64,000 nucleotides of DNA from assembly GCA_020860715.1 (NCBI GenBank), contig JAJBTU010000024.1, positions 30,822-94,821 of the forward strand, written 5' to 3'. Shown here one piece after another: positions 50,866 to 60,450 of the stretch. Each line of letters starts with the position of its first letter. The first letter of the stretch is position 1. This stretch comes from Clostridiales bacterium. Lineage in GTDB: Bacteria; Bacillota; Clostridia; Lachnospirales; Lachnospiraceae. The position numbers and the translations under genes were made by a program. Under the pieces are notes generated by a model. That model did no database searches. It had not been told where the DNA came from and worked only from the letters and a program-made list of their open reading frames with translations.

Positions 50866-52659
50866 TTAATCCGCGTTCAACGCCTCCACAGGTACCAGCT
50901 TGGAAGCCTTCCATGCCGGATAAAATCCGAAAATCGTACCGGTCAGAACGGAAAATGCCAGTGCCGACGCCCATGCGGTAATATTCGCCTCCACGCGGAT
51001 TCCGTTGTATTCCACGAGCGGCGTTATCAGGAAACTGACACCAACTCCGAGGATTCCGCCAATCAGGCTGATCGCGGCCGATTCAAACAAAAACTCAAAC
51101 AATATATTGCTCCTTGACGCGCCAAGCGATTTCAGAATGCCGATCTCGCCGGTCCGCTCTTTGACCGAGACAAACAGAACATTCATGATGCCGATTCCGC
51201 CAACGATAAAAACGATCACTGCCATCGCTGAAAGCAGAAGGGTCAGAATTTCATTCGAAGATTCCGCCGCTTCCAGCTTGCTGCTCGCATCCGAAAAGGT
51301 AAATTCCGCCGTACTGTAGTTTTCCTCCAGAACCGTCTCCACATTCGCCTTTACCGTGTCGACCAGGTCAACGTCATTGCAGATCACGGTGATCACCGGA
51401 CTGATATCCTCTCCCGTGATGTATTTGATGCCGGTCTCATACGGAACAAAAATCGCCTCATCCGGCGTAATATTGCCTGATACCGTGGACGAAGAAGAAA
51501 GCACGCCGACAATTTCATATGCGCGGTCGTCCAGATAAAGCGTCTCTCCATAGGCTTCCGCCGCACTGCCGAACAGTTCCTTTGCCACACTGCTTCCAAG
51601 TACGCAGACCCGGGAGCAGCTGTCGCTCTCATCATCCGTAAGGAACTCGCCTTCCGCCATGGACAGATTGCTGACCGTATAATAGCTGTAATACACCCCG
51701 GCCACCGTATAAGTCTCCGCTTCCGTCAAATCTCCGCCCTCGACCGAGGATCGGGTCGTATAGGAAATCGTCGCATCGTCCACACCGCTCACAAAGGTCT
51801 CAATGTCTTCCACATCATCCATCGTAAGAATAATATTTTCCTGATTCAGACGATCGTCTGTCAGGTCCGTCTCTGACTCCGCCTCCTCATCCTCCGCGGC
51901 GGCTGTTCCGGCCGCCTCTGTCTCTTCTTCCGCAGAACCGCTTTCCCCCTCATCGGAGGCGCCTTCCGTTCCGCCGTCCAAAGCGGCCTCGCCGGAATCA
52001 TCTCCCCCGGCCTCCATGCCGTCATCGGAAGCGTCCTCGCCGTCCTCGCCGCCCGCTTCTCCGGAAAACATCTCCTCCAGATCGCTCATATCCATCTCGC
52101 CGTTTGCGAACGCTTCGGCCATATCGCTCATGTCGCTGTCTGAAAAATCAGAAAAGCCTCCCCTCGCGCCCCTGCCGGATTCCTCTCCCGACGCATCGCC
52201 ATCCGCAGAATCACCGGAGGAAAAATCTCCTCCCATCATACCGCCGCCCATGGCCATATCCTGACCGCCTCCTGCGAAGCCGCCGGACGATGCATCACCA
52301 GAGGAAGCATCGCCGGAAGAATTCATCGTTCCCCGGCCGCCGCCGTTTCCTCCATCTGTTCCTCCGCCAAAAAAACTACTGATATTGTTCATGATTGAGC
52401 TGCTGAAATCAGAAAACGAAAAGCTGCTGTCTCCTCCCGCTGACGTCTCCTCACCCGCATAATCATAGGTAATATCAATCGATCCTGCATTCAGGCTGGC
52501 AAACTGCTCCGCAACATCCATTTGTCCTCCACGGCCGATGGCGATCACCATCACGATTGTGGCCGCTCCTACAATAATTCCGATAGATGTCATCACAGTT
52601 TTAAACCGATTCTGATTGATATTCAGCCAGACAAGCCTTAAAAGCTCTGAGATCCTCAT
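50866..52659 (-). CDS. MacB-like ABC permease with acidic repeat insertion
   Basis: A 597-residue permease of the MacB/FtsX superfamily. Helix 1 (about 20-45, VMTSIGIIVGAATIVMVIAIG), a large outer domain, then three helices in the last 130 residues (FIVGGIGIMNVLFVSVKERTGEIGIL, with the conserved coupling motif). The standard length is about 400; the extra 170 residues in the outer domain are Gly/Met-rich (GGGQDMAMGGGMMGGDFSSG) and acidic, with MSDMAEAFANGEMD and MSDLEEMFSGEAG. Those two units match the repeats of the lipoprotein. Such a tip should face the wall and may contact the lipoprotein (inference). Four-base overlap with the fusion protein gene. Confidence 0.85.
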   Translation of the reverse strand: MRISELLRLVWLNINQNRFKTVMTSIGIIVGAATIVMVIAIGRGGQMDVAEQFASLNAGSIDITYDYAGEETSAGGDSSFSFSDFSSSIMNNISSFFGGGTDGGNGGGRGTMNSSGDASSGDASSGGFAGGGQDMAMGGGMMGGDFSSGDSADGDASGEESGRGARGGFSDFSDSDMSDMAEAFANGEMDMSDLEEMFSGEAGGEDGEDASDDGMEAGGDDSGEAALDGGTEGASDEGESGSAEEETEAAGTAAAEDEEAESETDLTDDRLNQENIILTMDDVEDIETFVSGVDDATISYTTRSSVEGGDLTEAETYTVAGVYYSYYTVSNLSMAEGEFLTDDESDSCSRVCVLGSSVAKELFGSAAEAYGETLYLDDRAYEIVGVLSSSSTVSGNITPDEAIFVPYETGIKYITGEDISPVITVICNDVDLVDTVKANVETVLEENYSTAEFTFSDASSKLEAAESSNEILTLLLSAMAVIVFIVGGIGIMNVLFVSVKERTGEIGILKSLGASRSNILFEFLFESAAISLIGGILGVGVSFLITPLVEYNGIRVEANITAWASALAFSVLTGTIFGFYPAWKASKLVPVEALNAD

Positions 52660-54182
52660 TCCGTCACCTGGCTTTCTATCAGAACCGTCTGTCCCTCCTC
52701 AAGTCCGGAGGTCACCGCGACTGTCGTGCCGTTGGAATAGCCGGTCGTGATCGTCACTTCCTCAATTGTCCCGTCGTCGTTCCGTACCTTCACATAGGAG
52801 GTCGCTCCGTCCGAATACACCGCACGGTTAGAGACATAGAGCGTATCCGCCTCCTCCTTTGTGATAAAGGTCACCTCGCCGGTCATATCGGCGTACACCT
52901 TGCTGATATCGCCGGTAAACGTCACCGTCACTTCATAGTTTACCGTCGAAGAGCCGGTCGTCGCAGAAGTGGAAATCGACGTCACCTCGCCTTCAAAAGT
53001 TTCATCATCATAAGCAGTCAGGGTAATTGACACGGTATCTCCCGTGGAAATGTCCGAGATATCGCTCTGGGAAACCGCCACGGTCATCGTCACCGCATCT
53101 GCATCTGAAAACGTCACCACCGTTGAATCACTGGAAAGCGTATCCCCCGCGCTGTAGGAAATGGACATCACCGTTCCGGAATATTCCGAATAAATCACTC
53201 CGTCACCAATCTGCTCTTCAAACTCCGCCAGAGCCTCTTCCGCTTCCTCCAGCGTTTCCTGCGCATCCTCCAGATCGTCCGTCAGGCCGTCCGTATCAAT
53301 CTCATAAAGCTGATCTGCATATTCATAATTGGTCATGGCATTTTCATACGTCTGCTTTGCCTCGATGGACTGTGTCGTCAGATTGTTCTTCGCAATCTCC
53401 AGATTCGCCTCAATCGTATCATAATTCAGCTGGGCATCCTCCAGATCATCCTCCACATCCTCACCATCGTCGTACTCGGACTGCAGTTCCTCCAGTTCTT
53501 CCGCGGCCTCCTCCAGATCTTCCTCGAGCTCCGTCACCTCATTTTCCAGACTCGTGATCGTCGCGTTGTAGGTCGCTTCGGCGGTCTCGCCCTCCGCTAT
53601 GTAAGTGGCATATGTGTAATCCGCCTCCGCCTGTTTCGTCTCGACGTTAATCTCTTCCTGTTTTACTGTCAGTTCCGCGCTTGTCACCGCCGCCTCCAGT
53701 TCTTCCCGGTAGGCTTCAATACTCTCGTCCGTGATCTTCATCAGCGCGTCGCCCTCGGAAACCACCTGGCCTACCGCCACATAGACTTCCTCAATCTCCA
53801 GAGAAGTCGAAGACGAAGAAGAAGACGTGCTGGCGGTCGTGGCCGCGGAAGCCATACTTGTCACGCTGCTCATATCCATGTCAGAGCTGCCAGATGAACT
53901 GCCGGAGATGGATGTACTGGAACTTGAAGACGAAACCACCTCCGCCACTTCAAACTCCTGATCCGCTGTCCCATAGGTCACCGACCCGCTCTCCGTGATC
54001 CCGGTAATGACAGATCCGTATTTTACCGTCTCCTCCTTATAGGATACCGTCGCTTCCGTCTGGGTCGTCTGCTGATTCTGATATACCGTAAAAGCGCCGA
54101 CTCCCACTGCCACAACCGCGATTATAAGAAAAAGATTTCTAAAATAATGATGCTTTTTTTTACGCTTTTTACTGCTGCTCAT
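52656..54182 (-). CDS. MacA-like membrane-fusion protein
   Basis: A 508-residue periplasmic-adaptor-type protein in a Gram-positive. It has a basic N-terminus (SSSKKRKKKHHYF), one helix (18-38), a lipoyl half-motif (VYVAVGQVVSEGDALMKI), a very acidic coiled coil (about 165-325) and the beta-barrel/MP domains (GDTVSITLTAYDDETFEGEV). Ser-rich insert at about 83-120 (SSSSSTSISGSSSGSSDM). It should bridge the permease to wall or substrate. Followed, with a four-base overlap, by the permease. Confidence 0.88.
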   Translation of the reverse strand: MSSSKKRKKKHHYFRNLFLIIAVVAVGVGAFTVYQNQQTTQTEATVSYKEETVKYGSVITGITESGSVTYGTADQEFEVAEVVSSSSSSTSISGSSSGSSDMDMSSVTSMASAATTASTSSSSSSTSLEIEEVYVAVGQVVSEGDALMKITDESIEAYREELEAAVTSAELTVKQEEINVETKQAEADYTYATYIAEGETAEATYNATITSLENEVTELEEDLEEAAEELEELQSEYDDGEDVEDDLEDAQLNYDTIEANLEIAKNNLTTQSIEAKQTYENAMTNYEYADQLYEIDTDGLTDDLEDAQETLEEAEEALAEFEEQIGDGVIYSEYSGTVMSISYSAGDTLSSDSTVVTFSDADAVTMTVAVSQSDISDISTGDTVSITLTAYDDETFEGEVTSISTSATTGSSTVNYEVTVTFTGDISKVYADMTGEVTFITKEEADTLYVSNRAVYSDGATSYVKVRNDDGTIEEVTITTGYSNGTTVAVTSGLEEGQTVLIESQVTE

Positions 54183-54197
54183 GGCCGCTCGCCCCCC

Positions 54198-57050
54198 TTA
54201 TTCTGTCATTCCATTCTCTGCTGTCGCCGCAGTGTCTTCTGCCTCAGACGTGGTACCCGTCTCTGCAGCATCTTCTGTCTCAGACGCAGCATCCGCAGCA
54301 TCGTCCGGCGTCACTGTAACCGTCGCCCCAATGCCCGCACTCAGCCAGCCGCGGCTGTTGTCAATCGAGACGACCACCTGATAATTTACCGTCGTCCGGG
54401 ATGTGCCGTCCTCCGCACTCGTACTCTTTTCCGTAATGGTCCCGTCGTAAGTGCCGTACCCGGAGAGCACCACACTCACGGTATCTCCCACCGCCATCTT
54501 CGCGATCTCATACTGGGAAACTTCAATCGTGACTGTCACTACATCCGTATCATAAATGCTGTAAAGTGCCGTTGCGGAATCCAGCGTGTCATCCGCTTCA
54601 TAATTGACCGCCGAAAGACTGCCGGCGGCCTCCGCCGTCACCGTACCGTCCTCCAGGCTTTCCAGTTCCTCCAGCGCCTCCTCCAGCTCAGTCACCGCGT
54701 CCTCATAGGACTGCAGTTCCTCCTCCAGAGACTCTACCGTCTGCTGATACGTGATTTCCGCCAGTTCAGCAGCGAGAATCGTCGTGTCATAGGTATATTG
54801 AATATCCAGTTCTGTCGTCGTCTTTATCCGCATCAGCTCCTCATACTGAAGCTGAACATCCTCCTGTACCTCATAAAGCTGCTCCAGCACCTCTTCCGCC
54901 TCATCGGAATCCGTCGCCGTCAGTTCCAGCGCCGCCTCCGCCGACGACAAATCATACGTGTTTCCAAACAGGCTGTCGCTGCTGCCGCTTCCGGAGGAAC
55001 CTCCTGCCGCGGACGCCAGCGCAGATGAAACATCCGTCCCGGTCGAGGCCGCTGCCGAAGAAGTATCCGTCCCTGTACTTGCCGATGCCAGAGCAGAAGC
55101 CACATCCGAAGAAGACGTCAAAGAAGAATCTGTACTGCCGGATGATGCCAGAGAAGAAGCCCCTGAACTGCCCGAAGCCTGCGCCATTGCCGACGCGAGA
55201 GCAGAGGACCAGTCAGACGTACCCGAAGAAGATCTCCCGGCAGAGGAATCCGTTGTGCCTGCCGTGCCCGTGGTGCCGGCCGTATCGGTTGTATCGGTCG
55301 TGCCCGTTGTGCCGGTCGTGCCCGTGGTACCGGCCGTATCAGTTGTGCCGGTCGTGCCCGTGGTACCGGCCGTATCAGTTGTATCGGTCGTGCCCGTGGT
55401 ACCGGCCGTGTCCGTGGTATCCGTTGTATCCGTGGTATCGGCTGTGTCCGCAGAACCGCCGGAATCTGCGGTGCCTGCAGAATCCGCAGCGGATGACAAG
55501 GCAGCGGATGTACTGCTGTCCGTGCCTGATACAGCGCCCAAAGAAGCAGCCGAAGACGTACCTGACGCCGTCCCGCTGCTCAGTGCGGACAGCTGCTGCT
55601 CAACTGCGGCGATCTGCTCCGCGACATCCTCCTCCGAATGAATCACATCATAATATTTCAGGTAAAGCTGCTGCCTGACCGATTCCAATGCGTACAACTC
55701 GGCAAGCAGCGACTCAAGGGTGTCCGCCTCTGTCTCCGATTCCTCTGCTGCCTCAGAATCCGTTTCCGTATCGGTCTCCTCCGGAGTCGCCGTGGCAGTG
55801 TCCTCTGAACCGGTTACATCTTCTACACCTTCAATCGTAATTATAACATCCGCTTCTGTATCCGTCTCTGCGGAATCCGCCGTGCTCTCTGTCGCGGCTT
55901 CCGTCTCTGCGGCTTCCGTTGTCGCTTCTGCCGCCTCCGCCGCCGTGCTTTCCGTCGCTCCCTCTTCCGATGCCTGGGATGTTTCCGTGTCCTCCGATAC
56001 TGCCGAAACCTGAGCCTCGCTGTCCGCCAGAGTTTCCTGCGGCAGATCCTCGGAGGAACCGGTCATCGGAAATGACAGCCCCTCCAGGCTTGCGGTTGCG
56101 GTCGTCTCTTCTTCCTCCGTATCCAACACTAGATGTCCCGCTCCGGCCAATACCGATGTGTCATATTCTTCCAGCGCGTACATCTTCTCCAGTATTTCGT
56201 TGTACTCCTCATTTTTTTCTTTTAACTCTGATTCGAGTTCTGACTCGGATTCCGCGAGAAGTTCCGATTCCGCCTGCAGTGCCAGAAGTTCCAGCTGCAG
56301 GCTTGCTGCCGCGTCCTCGGTCTCAGACTCCGTCTCTGCTTCCGTCTGCACCGAGGAAGACGCCTGCGTCTCGCTCTCCGACTCCGATTCTTCCGACACA
56401 CTTGATGAGGACGCGGAAGAACCCGATGAACTGCTGCCTGAAGAGGAGTCATCGTCATCATATTCCCCGTTTTCCAGATCCTCAATCCGCTCCTCCAGTT
56501 CCGTGAGCATTTCCTCATGCTCCTCGATGGTATCCTCCAGCTCCGCTTCCGACTGGCTGCGGACAAATTCCGCCTGCTCCGCCTCCGCCTGCGCCAGCTC
56601 CAGCGTGTACTCCGCCGACTGCATTCCCTGTTCATACGAAAGCTGTGCGTTCGTCAGATTGTTCTCCGCATTGATGATCGCGGCATTATAATAAGAAATC
56701 GCGCTCTGGTAGCTGTCGTCCGTAATTTTCAGAATACTGGCGCCTTCCTGCACATAAGACCCGGAGGAAACATAGACCTCCTCAACAATCAGTTCCGCCG
56801 CCGTTGTATCAAACCCGGCGTAATAATCCGTCGAGGCAATCTGCGTCGTTCCCTCATACTCCAGAGTGTTCGATTCCGCAAAAGCCGTCATGCATCCGGC
56901 CGTCTGTGTAAATAAAACAGCCAGCGATAAAAAGCCGCTCAACGCCGCTTTTTTCCCTGACCTCCAATGTCTGTCGCCCATCCGCTTCGGATACGGCGTT
57001 CTCTGATCGTATTTTTTATTCCCTGTAAATCTCATCCGGTAATTGCCCAT
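54198..57050 (-). CDS. Second, very large HlyD/MacA-like fusion protein
   Basis: A 950-residue exported fusion protein. From ATG 57050 (GGGAGG upstream), a basic leader and helix (KKAALSGFLSLAVLF) are followed by VEEVYVSSGSYVQEGASILK (lipoyl half), a coiled coil (about 115-200), and a low-complexity region of about 500 residues (acidic, then Thr/Gly/Asp repeats such as TDTTDTAGTTG and Ser/Ala blocks). A second coiled coil and barrel (GDTVSVVLSGYGTYDGTITE) close it. The two coiled-coil halves therefore sit around a long flexible insert, much longer than in the sister protein. It is the first gene of the five-gene transporter operon. Confidence 0.82.
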   Translation of the reverse strand: MGNYRMRFTGNKKYDQRTPYPKRMGDRHWRSGKKAALSGFLSLAVLFTQTAGCMTAFAESNTLEYEGTTQIASTDYYAGFDTTAAELIVEEVYVSSGSYVQEGASILKITDDSYQSAISYYNAAIINAENNLTNAQLSYEQGMQSAEYTLELAQAEAEQAEFVRSQSEAELEDTIEEHEEMLTELEERIEDLENGEYDDDDSSSGSSSSGSSASSSSVSEESESESETQASSSVQTEAETESETEDAAASLQLELLALQAESELLAESESELESELKEKNEEYNEILEKMYALEEYDTSVLAGAGHLVLDTEEEETTATASLEGLSFPMTGSSEDLPQETLADSEAQVSAVSEDTETSQASEEGATESTAAEAAEATTEAAETEAATESTADSAETDTEADVIITIEGVEDVTGSEDTATATPEETDTETDSEAAEESETEADTLESLLAELYALESVRQQLYLKYYDVIHSEEDVAEQIAAVEQQLSALSSGTASGTSSAASLGAVSGTDSSTSAALSSAADSAGTADSGGSADTADTTDTTDTTDTAGTTGTTDTTDTAGTTGTTGTTDTAGTTGTTGTTGTTDTTDTAGTTGTAGTTDSSAGRSSSGTSDWSSALASAMAQASGSSGASSLASSGSTDSSLTSSSDVASALASASTGTDTSSAAASTGTDVSSALASAAGGSSGSGSSDSLFGNTYDLSSAEAALELTATDSDEAEEVLEQLYEVQEDVQLQYEELMRIKTTTELDIQYTYDTTILAAELAEITYQQTVESLEEELQSYEDAVTELEEALEELESLEDGTVTAEAAGSLSAVNYEADDTLDSATALYSIYDTDVVTVTIEVSQYEIAKMAVGDTVSVVLSGYGTYDGTITEKSTSAEDGTSRTTVNYQVVVSIDNSRGWLSAGIGATVTVTPDDAADAASETEDAAETGTTSEAEDTAATAENGMTE
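55255..55460. repeat. Thr/Gly/Asp-coding microsatellite-like repeat
   Basis: Iterations of 9-12 bp words such as GTATCGGTCGTGCCCGTGGT encode TDTTDT / AGTTGT tracts in the fusion-protein gene. Imperfect tandem copies suggest expansion and contraction. Confidence 0.8.
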
Positions 57051-57186
57051 ACGCTGCCTCCCACTCTGATCAATCCGTGAATCTTCTTTCTGTGCGCTCC
57101 CGCACAGCCGGTGCAGCTGTCCTGACTCCCGCAGCTGCATAGGAAAGGATCAATTTCTCATGAGAATACAGGCATTGTGTGTTTAT

Positions 57187-57894
57187 TTATAGGGAAAAGT
57201 TTGAAAAAAGTGTGAACGTTTCCAGCCGTTCTTCAAACTGCGCATAAAAATCGCGCCCCAAGTCGTACGGCTGCAGAAAGAATTGCTTTAATATGTAAAG
57301 ATTGATCGTTTTGAGCTCTTCGTCACTGGTATTGCCGCCTGCAAACGCCTGCGCGCGTTCCAGAAAATTGTGCCACTGCAGAATATATTCCTCATATCGG
57401 GCAATATCCGGCTGTTCCAGCCATTTCTCCACGCGCACTTTTGTCTTATTCGGCGCAGGGCACTCATGCACCTGCAAAAAATAAGAAAACGAAGCCGCGC
57501 CGCCCGGCTGCTGAAGCGTCTCCTGAGATGTCTCCCTATAATATCTTCCCAGCGGAAACAGACGGCAAACGCCCGGCCGATACGGATGAACACTGCAGCG
57601 CCCTTCGGCATCCAGAAAACCGCACGCCTCTTCTTCTCCGCCCATACGCAGATTCGGAAGAATGATGCCGTCCACTACATTCAGCTCCAGCTTATCAGCC
57701 AGCAGCAGTTCCGCAGACAGCCCGGTCCCCTGTGAAAGACGGCACACATCCAGCGGATCCAGGATCGCGGATACACCCATTCCATGGCAGCAGGCGGAAC
57801 ACCCGCGGCAGCCGCCGCAGCCGGCCCGCACCATGTCATGACGGCTGTAAAGCCGTCCATCCGATATTTCGTCAAGACTGCCCTGTCGTTTCAT
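57187..57894 (-). CDS. YkgJ family Cys-cluster protein
   Basis: A 235-residue protein with the YkgJ-type zinc/iron chelating motif: CGGCRGCSACCHGMG near the N-terminus, and later CGFLDAEGRCSVHPYRPGVCRLFP. These Cys residues probably bind a metal cluster. Function is not established. GAGGAATTC precedes the ATG at 57894. The adjacent genes are two metal-linked GTPases on the same strand, so a metal-homeostasis role is plausible. Confidence 0.85.
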   Translation of the reverse strand: MKRQGSLDEISDGRLYSRHDMVRAGCGGCRGCSACCHGMGVSAILDPLDVCRLSQGTGLSAELLLADKLELNVVDGIILPNLRMGGEEEACGFLDAEGRCSVHPYRPGVCRLFPLGRYYRETSQETLQQPGGAASFSYFLQVHECPAPNKTKVRVEKWLEQPDIARYEEYILQWHNFLERAQAFAGGNTSDEELKTINLYILKQFFLQPYDLGRDFYAQFEERLETFTLFSNFSL

Positions 57895-58010
57895 GAATTC
57901 CTCATTTCTGCATTTTCCTGTCACAGATTGCCGGCATCGTCACGCTTCCGCATTGCTTCTGGTGATCAAATTTCTGCAGCCGCCTGTACATTGCCGCAGT
58001 ATTTTTCATA

Positions 58011-58955
58011 TCAGTTGAAATACACTGTATCCTCTTCCGGCTCGCCGGTCAGTTCATAACTCGTCGCGTACAGCACCGGCCCTTCCTCACGGTATTCTTT
58101 CTGATATTCATAGCGAATCTCAGCCGTCAGCCAGACCCACTGCCGCGGCTTTAAAAGGTCGGCAAAATCCGCCTTGCACAGATACCCGACAAAGCGGATA
58201 TCCTCGGCGCAGCAGGTCATGACGTTGCGCCCCGGAATAAACATATTCGACGGCAGCCGCCGGGACTTCATAATCTTTGCGCGGAAACGGACCTTTTTGC
58301 CGTTGTAACGATCCTTCGACTCATATGCGTCAAGATACCAGAGCCCATAATCCATATCGCTCACCTGTATCACGTCCGCGTTAAAATCAAACGGCGGCAC
58401 ATCTCTGCCGGGATCGATGGGATTGCCGTCCGCATCCTCAAAATAGACCATCGCGCGCGGGTTCAGTCCCCGCACCGTGCGGCGGAATGACAGCAGATCC
58501 ATGTCCGTGGTACAGCGGTTGAAAATCGCCATCTCGGTAAACTGGAACAGATTGCTCAAAATGCTCCGCATGTTGTTCAGATAAACGGGAAATGTGCTTC
58601 CGTCCACGATCGTAATGACCTGCGCGATCGCCATATCAACCGGAAGCTGGTTTCCGTACAGCCATTTGCAGTCCCACATCCCGTTCATCTCGATGAAGAT
58701 CCGCTTCGGGCGGTAATGCTTCACGCAGTCACGCAGGAAACTCACATTGAAATCCTCCTGCTCCTCCACTGTGATCACGGAAATATTCATTCCGGCGAGC
58801 GCCTTTTCATCGTACTCGGTCTCGCCTTCCTCACAGAGGATCAAAAGCCCTCTCTGGCCGTCCGCAAAGTCGCCGCCGTCCAGCACCTCCTGCAAAAACG
58901 AGGTCTTTCCTGCTTCCAAAAATCCTGTTATCATATAAATCGGTATCTGCCGCAT
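58011..58955 (-). CDS. CobW/P47K-type GTPase with C-terminal TIGR03943-like domain
   Basis: A 314-residue G3E-family GTPase. The P-loop is TGFLEAGKTSF (9-19), switch regions include FIEMNGMWD, and the base-recognition area is FNRCTTD in place of NKxD. It lacks the CxCC metal motif of canonical CobW. The last 100 residues (YNGKKVRFRAKIMKSRRLP) form a beta-rich OB-like domain as in DUF1980/TIGR03943 proteins. It may be a regulator or partner of the metal-binding GTPase encoded next (inference). Confidence 0.8.
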   Translation of the reverse strand: MRQIPIYMITGFLEAGKTSFLQEVLDGGDFADGQRGLLILCEEGETEYDEKALAGMNISVITVEEQEDFNVSFLRDCVKHYRPKRIFIEMNGMWDCKWLYGNQLPVDMAIAQVITIVDGSTFPVYLNNMRSILSNLFQFTEMAIFNRCTTDMDLLSFRRTVRGLNPRAMVYFEDADGNPIDPGRDVPPFDFNADVIQVSDMDYGLWYLDAYESKDRYNGKKVRFRAKIMKSRRLPSNMFIPGRNVMTCCAEDIRFVGYLCKADFADLLKPRQWVWLTAEIRYEYQKEYREEGPVLYATSYELTGEPEEDTVYFN

Positions 58956-59062
58956 ATCCTGTCACTCTTTTCTTCTTAACTCATATCCGTTCCCACAGCT
59001 GTCCCCGTCATTCACAACAGCTGCTTCCTGTTGCCCGGCACAGGATCGGATTCTCTGATCCA

Positions 59063-60220
59063 TCACGCAAGGCGGAACAGTTCCTCCAGCTTCGCCTCGT
59101 TCAGCTTCGCCCCGATCACACAGAAACGGCCGGTGTAATCTGCGGCGCCTGTGCGGATCTCATACTCCTCCGGTACAAAGTCGAAATGAATCCAGGTGCC
59201 GTCCGCCGCCGGAAGCATTCCCTTCGCCCGAAGCACAGTTCCGTAAGTCTCCTCATCGCTGAGCGCCCTGAGGATCTCCTCCACCTCTTCTTTTGTATAC
59301 TTGCGCGGCGTCTCCTTCCCCCAGGAAGTAAAGACATCATCCGCGTGATGATGGTGATGATGATGACCGTCATGGTGATCGTGGTCATGGCAGCAGCATT
59401 CGTCCTCATCGCCGTGATGATGATGCTCATGCCCCTCGTGATCATGGTCATGATGATGCTCTTCATGGTCGTGATCATGATGATGTTCTTCTTCATGATC
59501 GTGGTCATGATGATGATGTTCTTCATGGTCGTGGTCATGGTCATGGCAGCAGCACTCATCCTCATCGTCGTGATGATGGTGCTCATGCTCTTTCGTCTCC
59601 TCAAGCAGCATCTGCGCGAGCACATCCGTCTCTTCCATCGCGCCGAGGATCTGTGCTCCGGTCAGCTCGTCCCACGGAGTTGTGATGATCGTGGCATTCG
59701 GATTCTTCTCACGGATCATCGCGGCCGCCGCAAGCTGTTTTTCCTCTGTCAGCTTCTGCGTACGGCTCAGTATCACCGTCGCCGCGCTCTCGATCTGGTT
59801 GTTGTAAAACTCGCCGAAGTTCTTCATATACATTTTGATCTTAGTGGCATCCGCTACCGTTGTCAGCGCGTTCAGCTGAAGGCCCGCTTCCTCCGCGCAA
59901 TCCTCCACCGCCTTGCGAACATCTGACAGCTTGCCGACACCTGACGGCTCGATGATGATGCGGTCCGGGGAAAACTTCTCCGCAACCTCTTTCAGAGCCT
60001 TGCCGAAATCCCCTACCAGCGAACAGCAGATGCAGCCGGAATTCATCTCTGTGATATTGATTCCTGCATCCTTCAAAAATCCTCCGTCAATGCCGATCTC
60101 GCCGAACTCATTCTCGATCAGCACGATCTTCTTGCCCGCAAACACCTCCGCAATCAGCTTCTTGATCAGCGTCGTCTTGCCCGCGCCGAGAAACCCGGAA
60201 ATAATGTCTACTTTAATCAT
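59063..60220 (-). CDS. CobW-family GTPase (metallochaperone) with a long His-rich region
   Basis: A 385-residue G3E-family GTPase that probably delivers zinc or another metal. P-loop GFLGAGKTTLIKK (9-21), CxCC motif GCICCSL (Cys 63, 65, 66), base motif SRTQKL. Residues about 205-295 are almost all His, Asp, Glu and Cys: HEHHHHDDEDECCCHDHD, then repeats of HHDHDHEE, then a second DEDECCC. A CobW C-terminal domain follows (FTSWGKETPRKYTKEE). The ATG at 60220 is preferred over 60226 because GAAGG lies six bases before it. Such His stretches store or sense metal ions. Confidence 0.9.
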   Translation of the reverse strand: MIKVDIISGFLGAGKTTLIKKLIAEVFAGKKIVLIENEFGEIGIDGGFLKDAGINITEMNSGCICCSLVGDFGKALKEVAEKFSPDRIIIEPSGVGKLSDVRKAVEDCAEEAGLQLNALTTVADATKIKMYMKNFGEFYNNQIESAATVILSRTQKLTEEKQLAAAAMIREKNPNATIITTPWDELTGAQILGAMEETDVLAQMLLEETKEHEHHHHDDEDECCCHDHDHDHEEHHHHDHDHEEEHHHDHDHEEHHHDHDHEGHEHHHHGDEDECCCHDHDHHDGHHHHHHHADDVFTSWGKETPRKYTKEEVEEILRALSDEETYGTVLRAKGMLPAADGTWIHFDFVPEEYEIRTGAADYTGRFCVIGAKLNEAKLEELFRLA

Positions 60221-60228
60221 ATCCATCC

Positions 60229-60264
60229 TTCTTTCTTAACTTCTTTCTTAACTTCTTTCTTAAC
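60229..60264. repeat. Three tandem 12-bp repeats at the CobW ribosome site
   Basis: TTCTTTCTTAAC occurs three times head to tail directly upstream of the start codon (GTTAAGAAAGAA on the coding strand). Copy number would set the spacing and strength of the purine-rich leader. Confidence 0.8.
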
Positions 60265-60367
60265 TGATTTCTTCATTGAACTGCCATAACCGTTCCGGAC
60301 TGACCCGCACGGGATACGAAGGCTCCGGACAGCTGCGATACGCCTGCTTACACGGTTTTTCCTATGA

Positions 60368-60399
60368 CAAAAGGCAGCGGCTGTTCGCGCTGCCCAGTT
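60368..60399 (-). terminator. Terminator of the amino-acid importer operon
   Basis: GGCAGC (60394-60389 on the minus strand) pairs with GCTGCC (60378-60373) around a 10-nt loop, followed by TTTTGTC. Confidence 0.65.
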
Positions 60400-60450
60400 A
60401 TACTACACCAAAATAAAATGCTTTGCAAGCCCCCGTCCGCGGTTTTTCCG

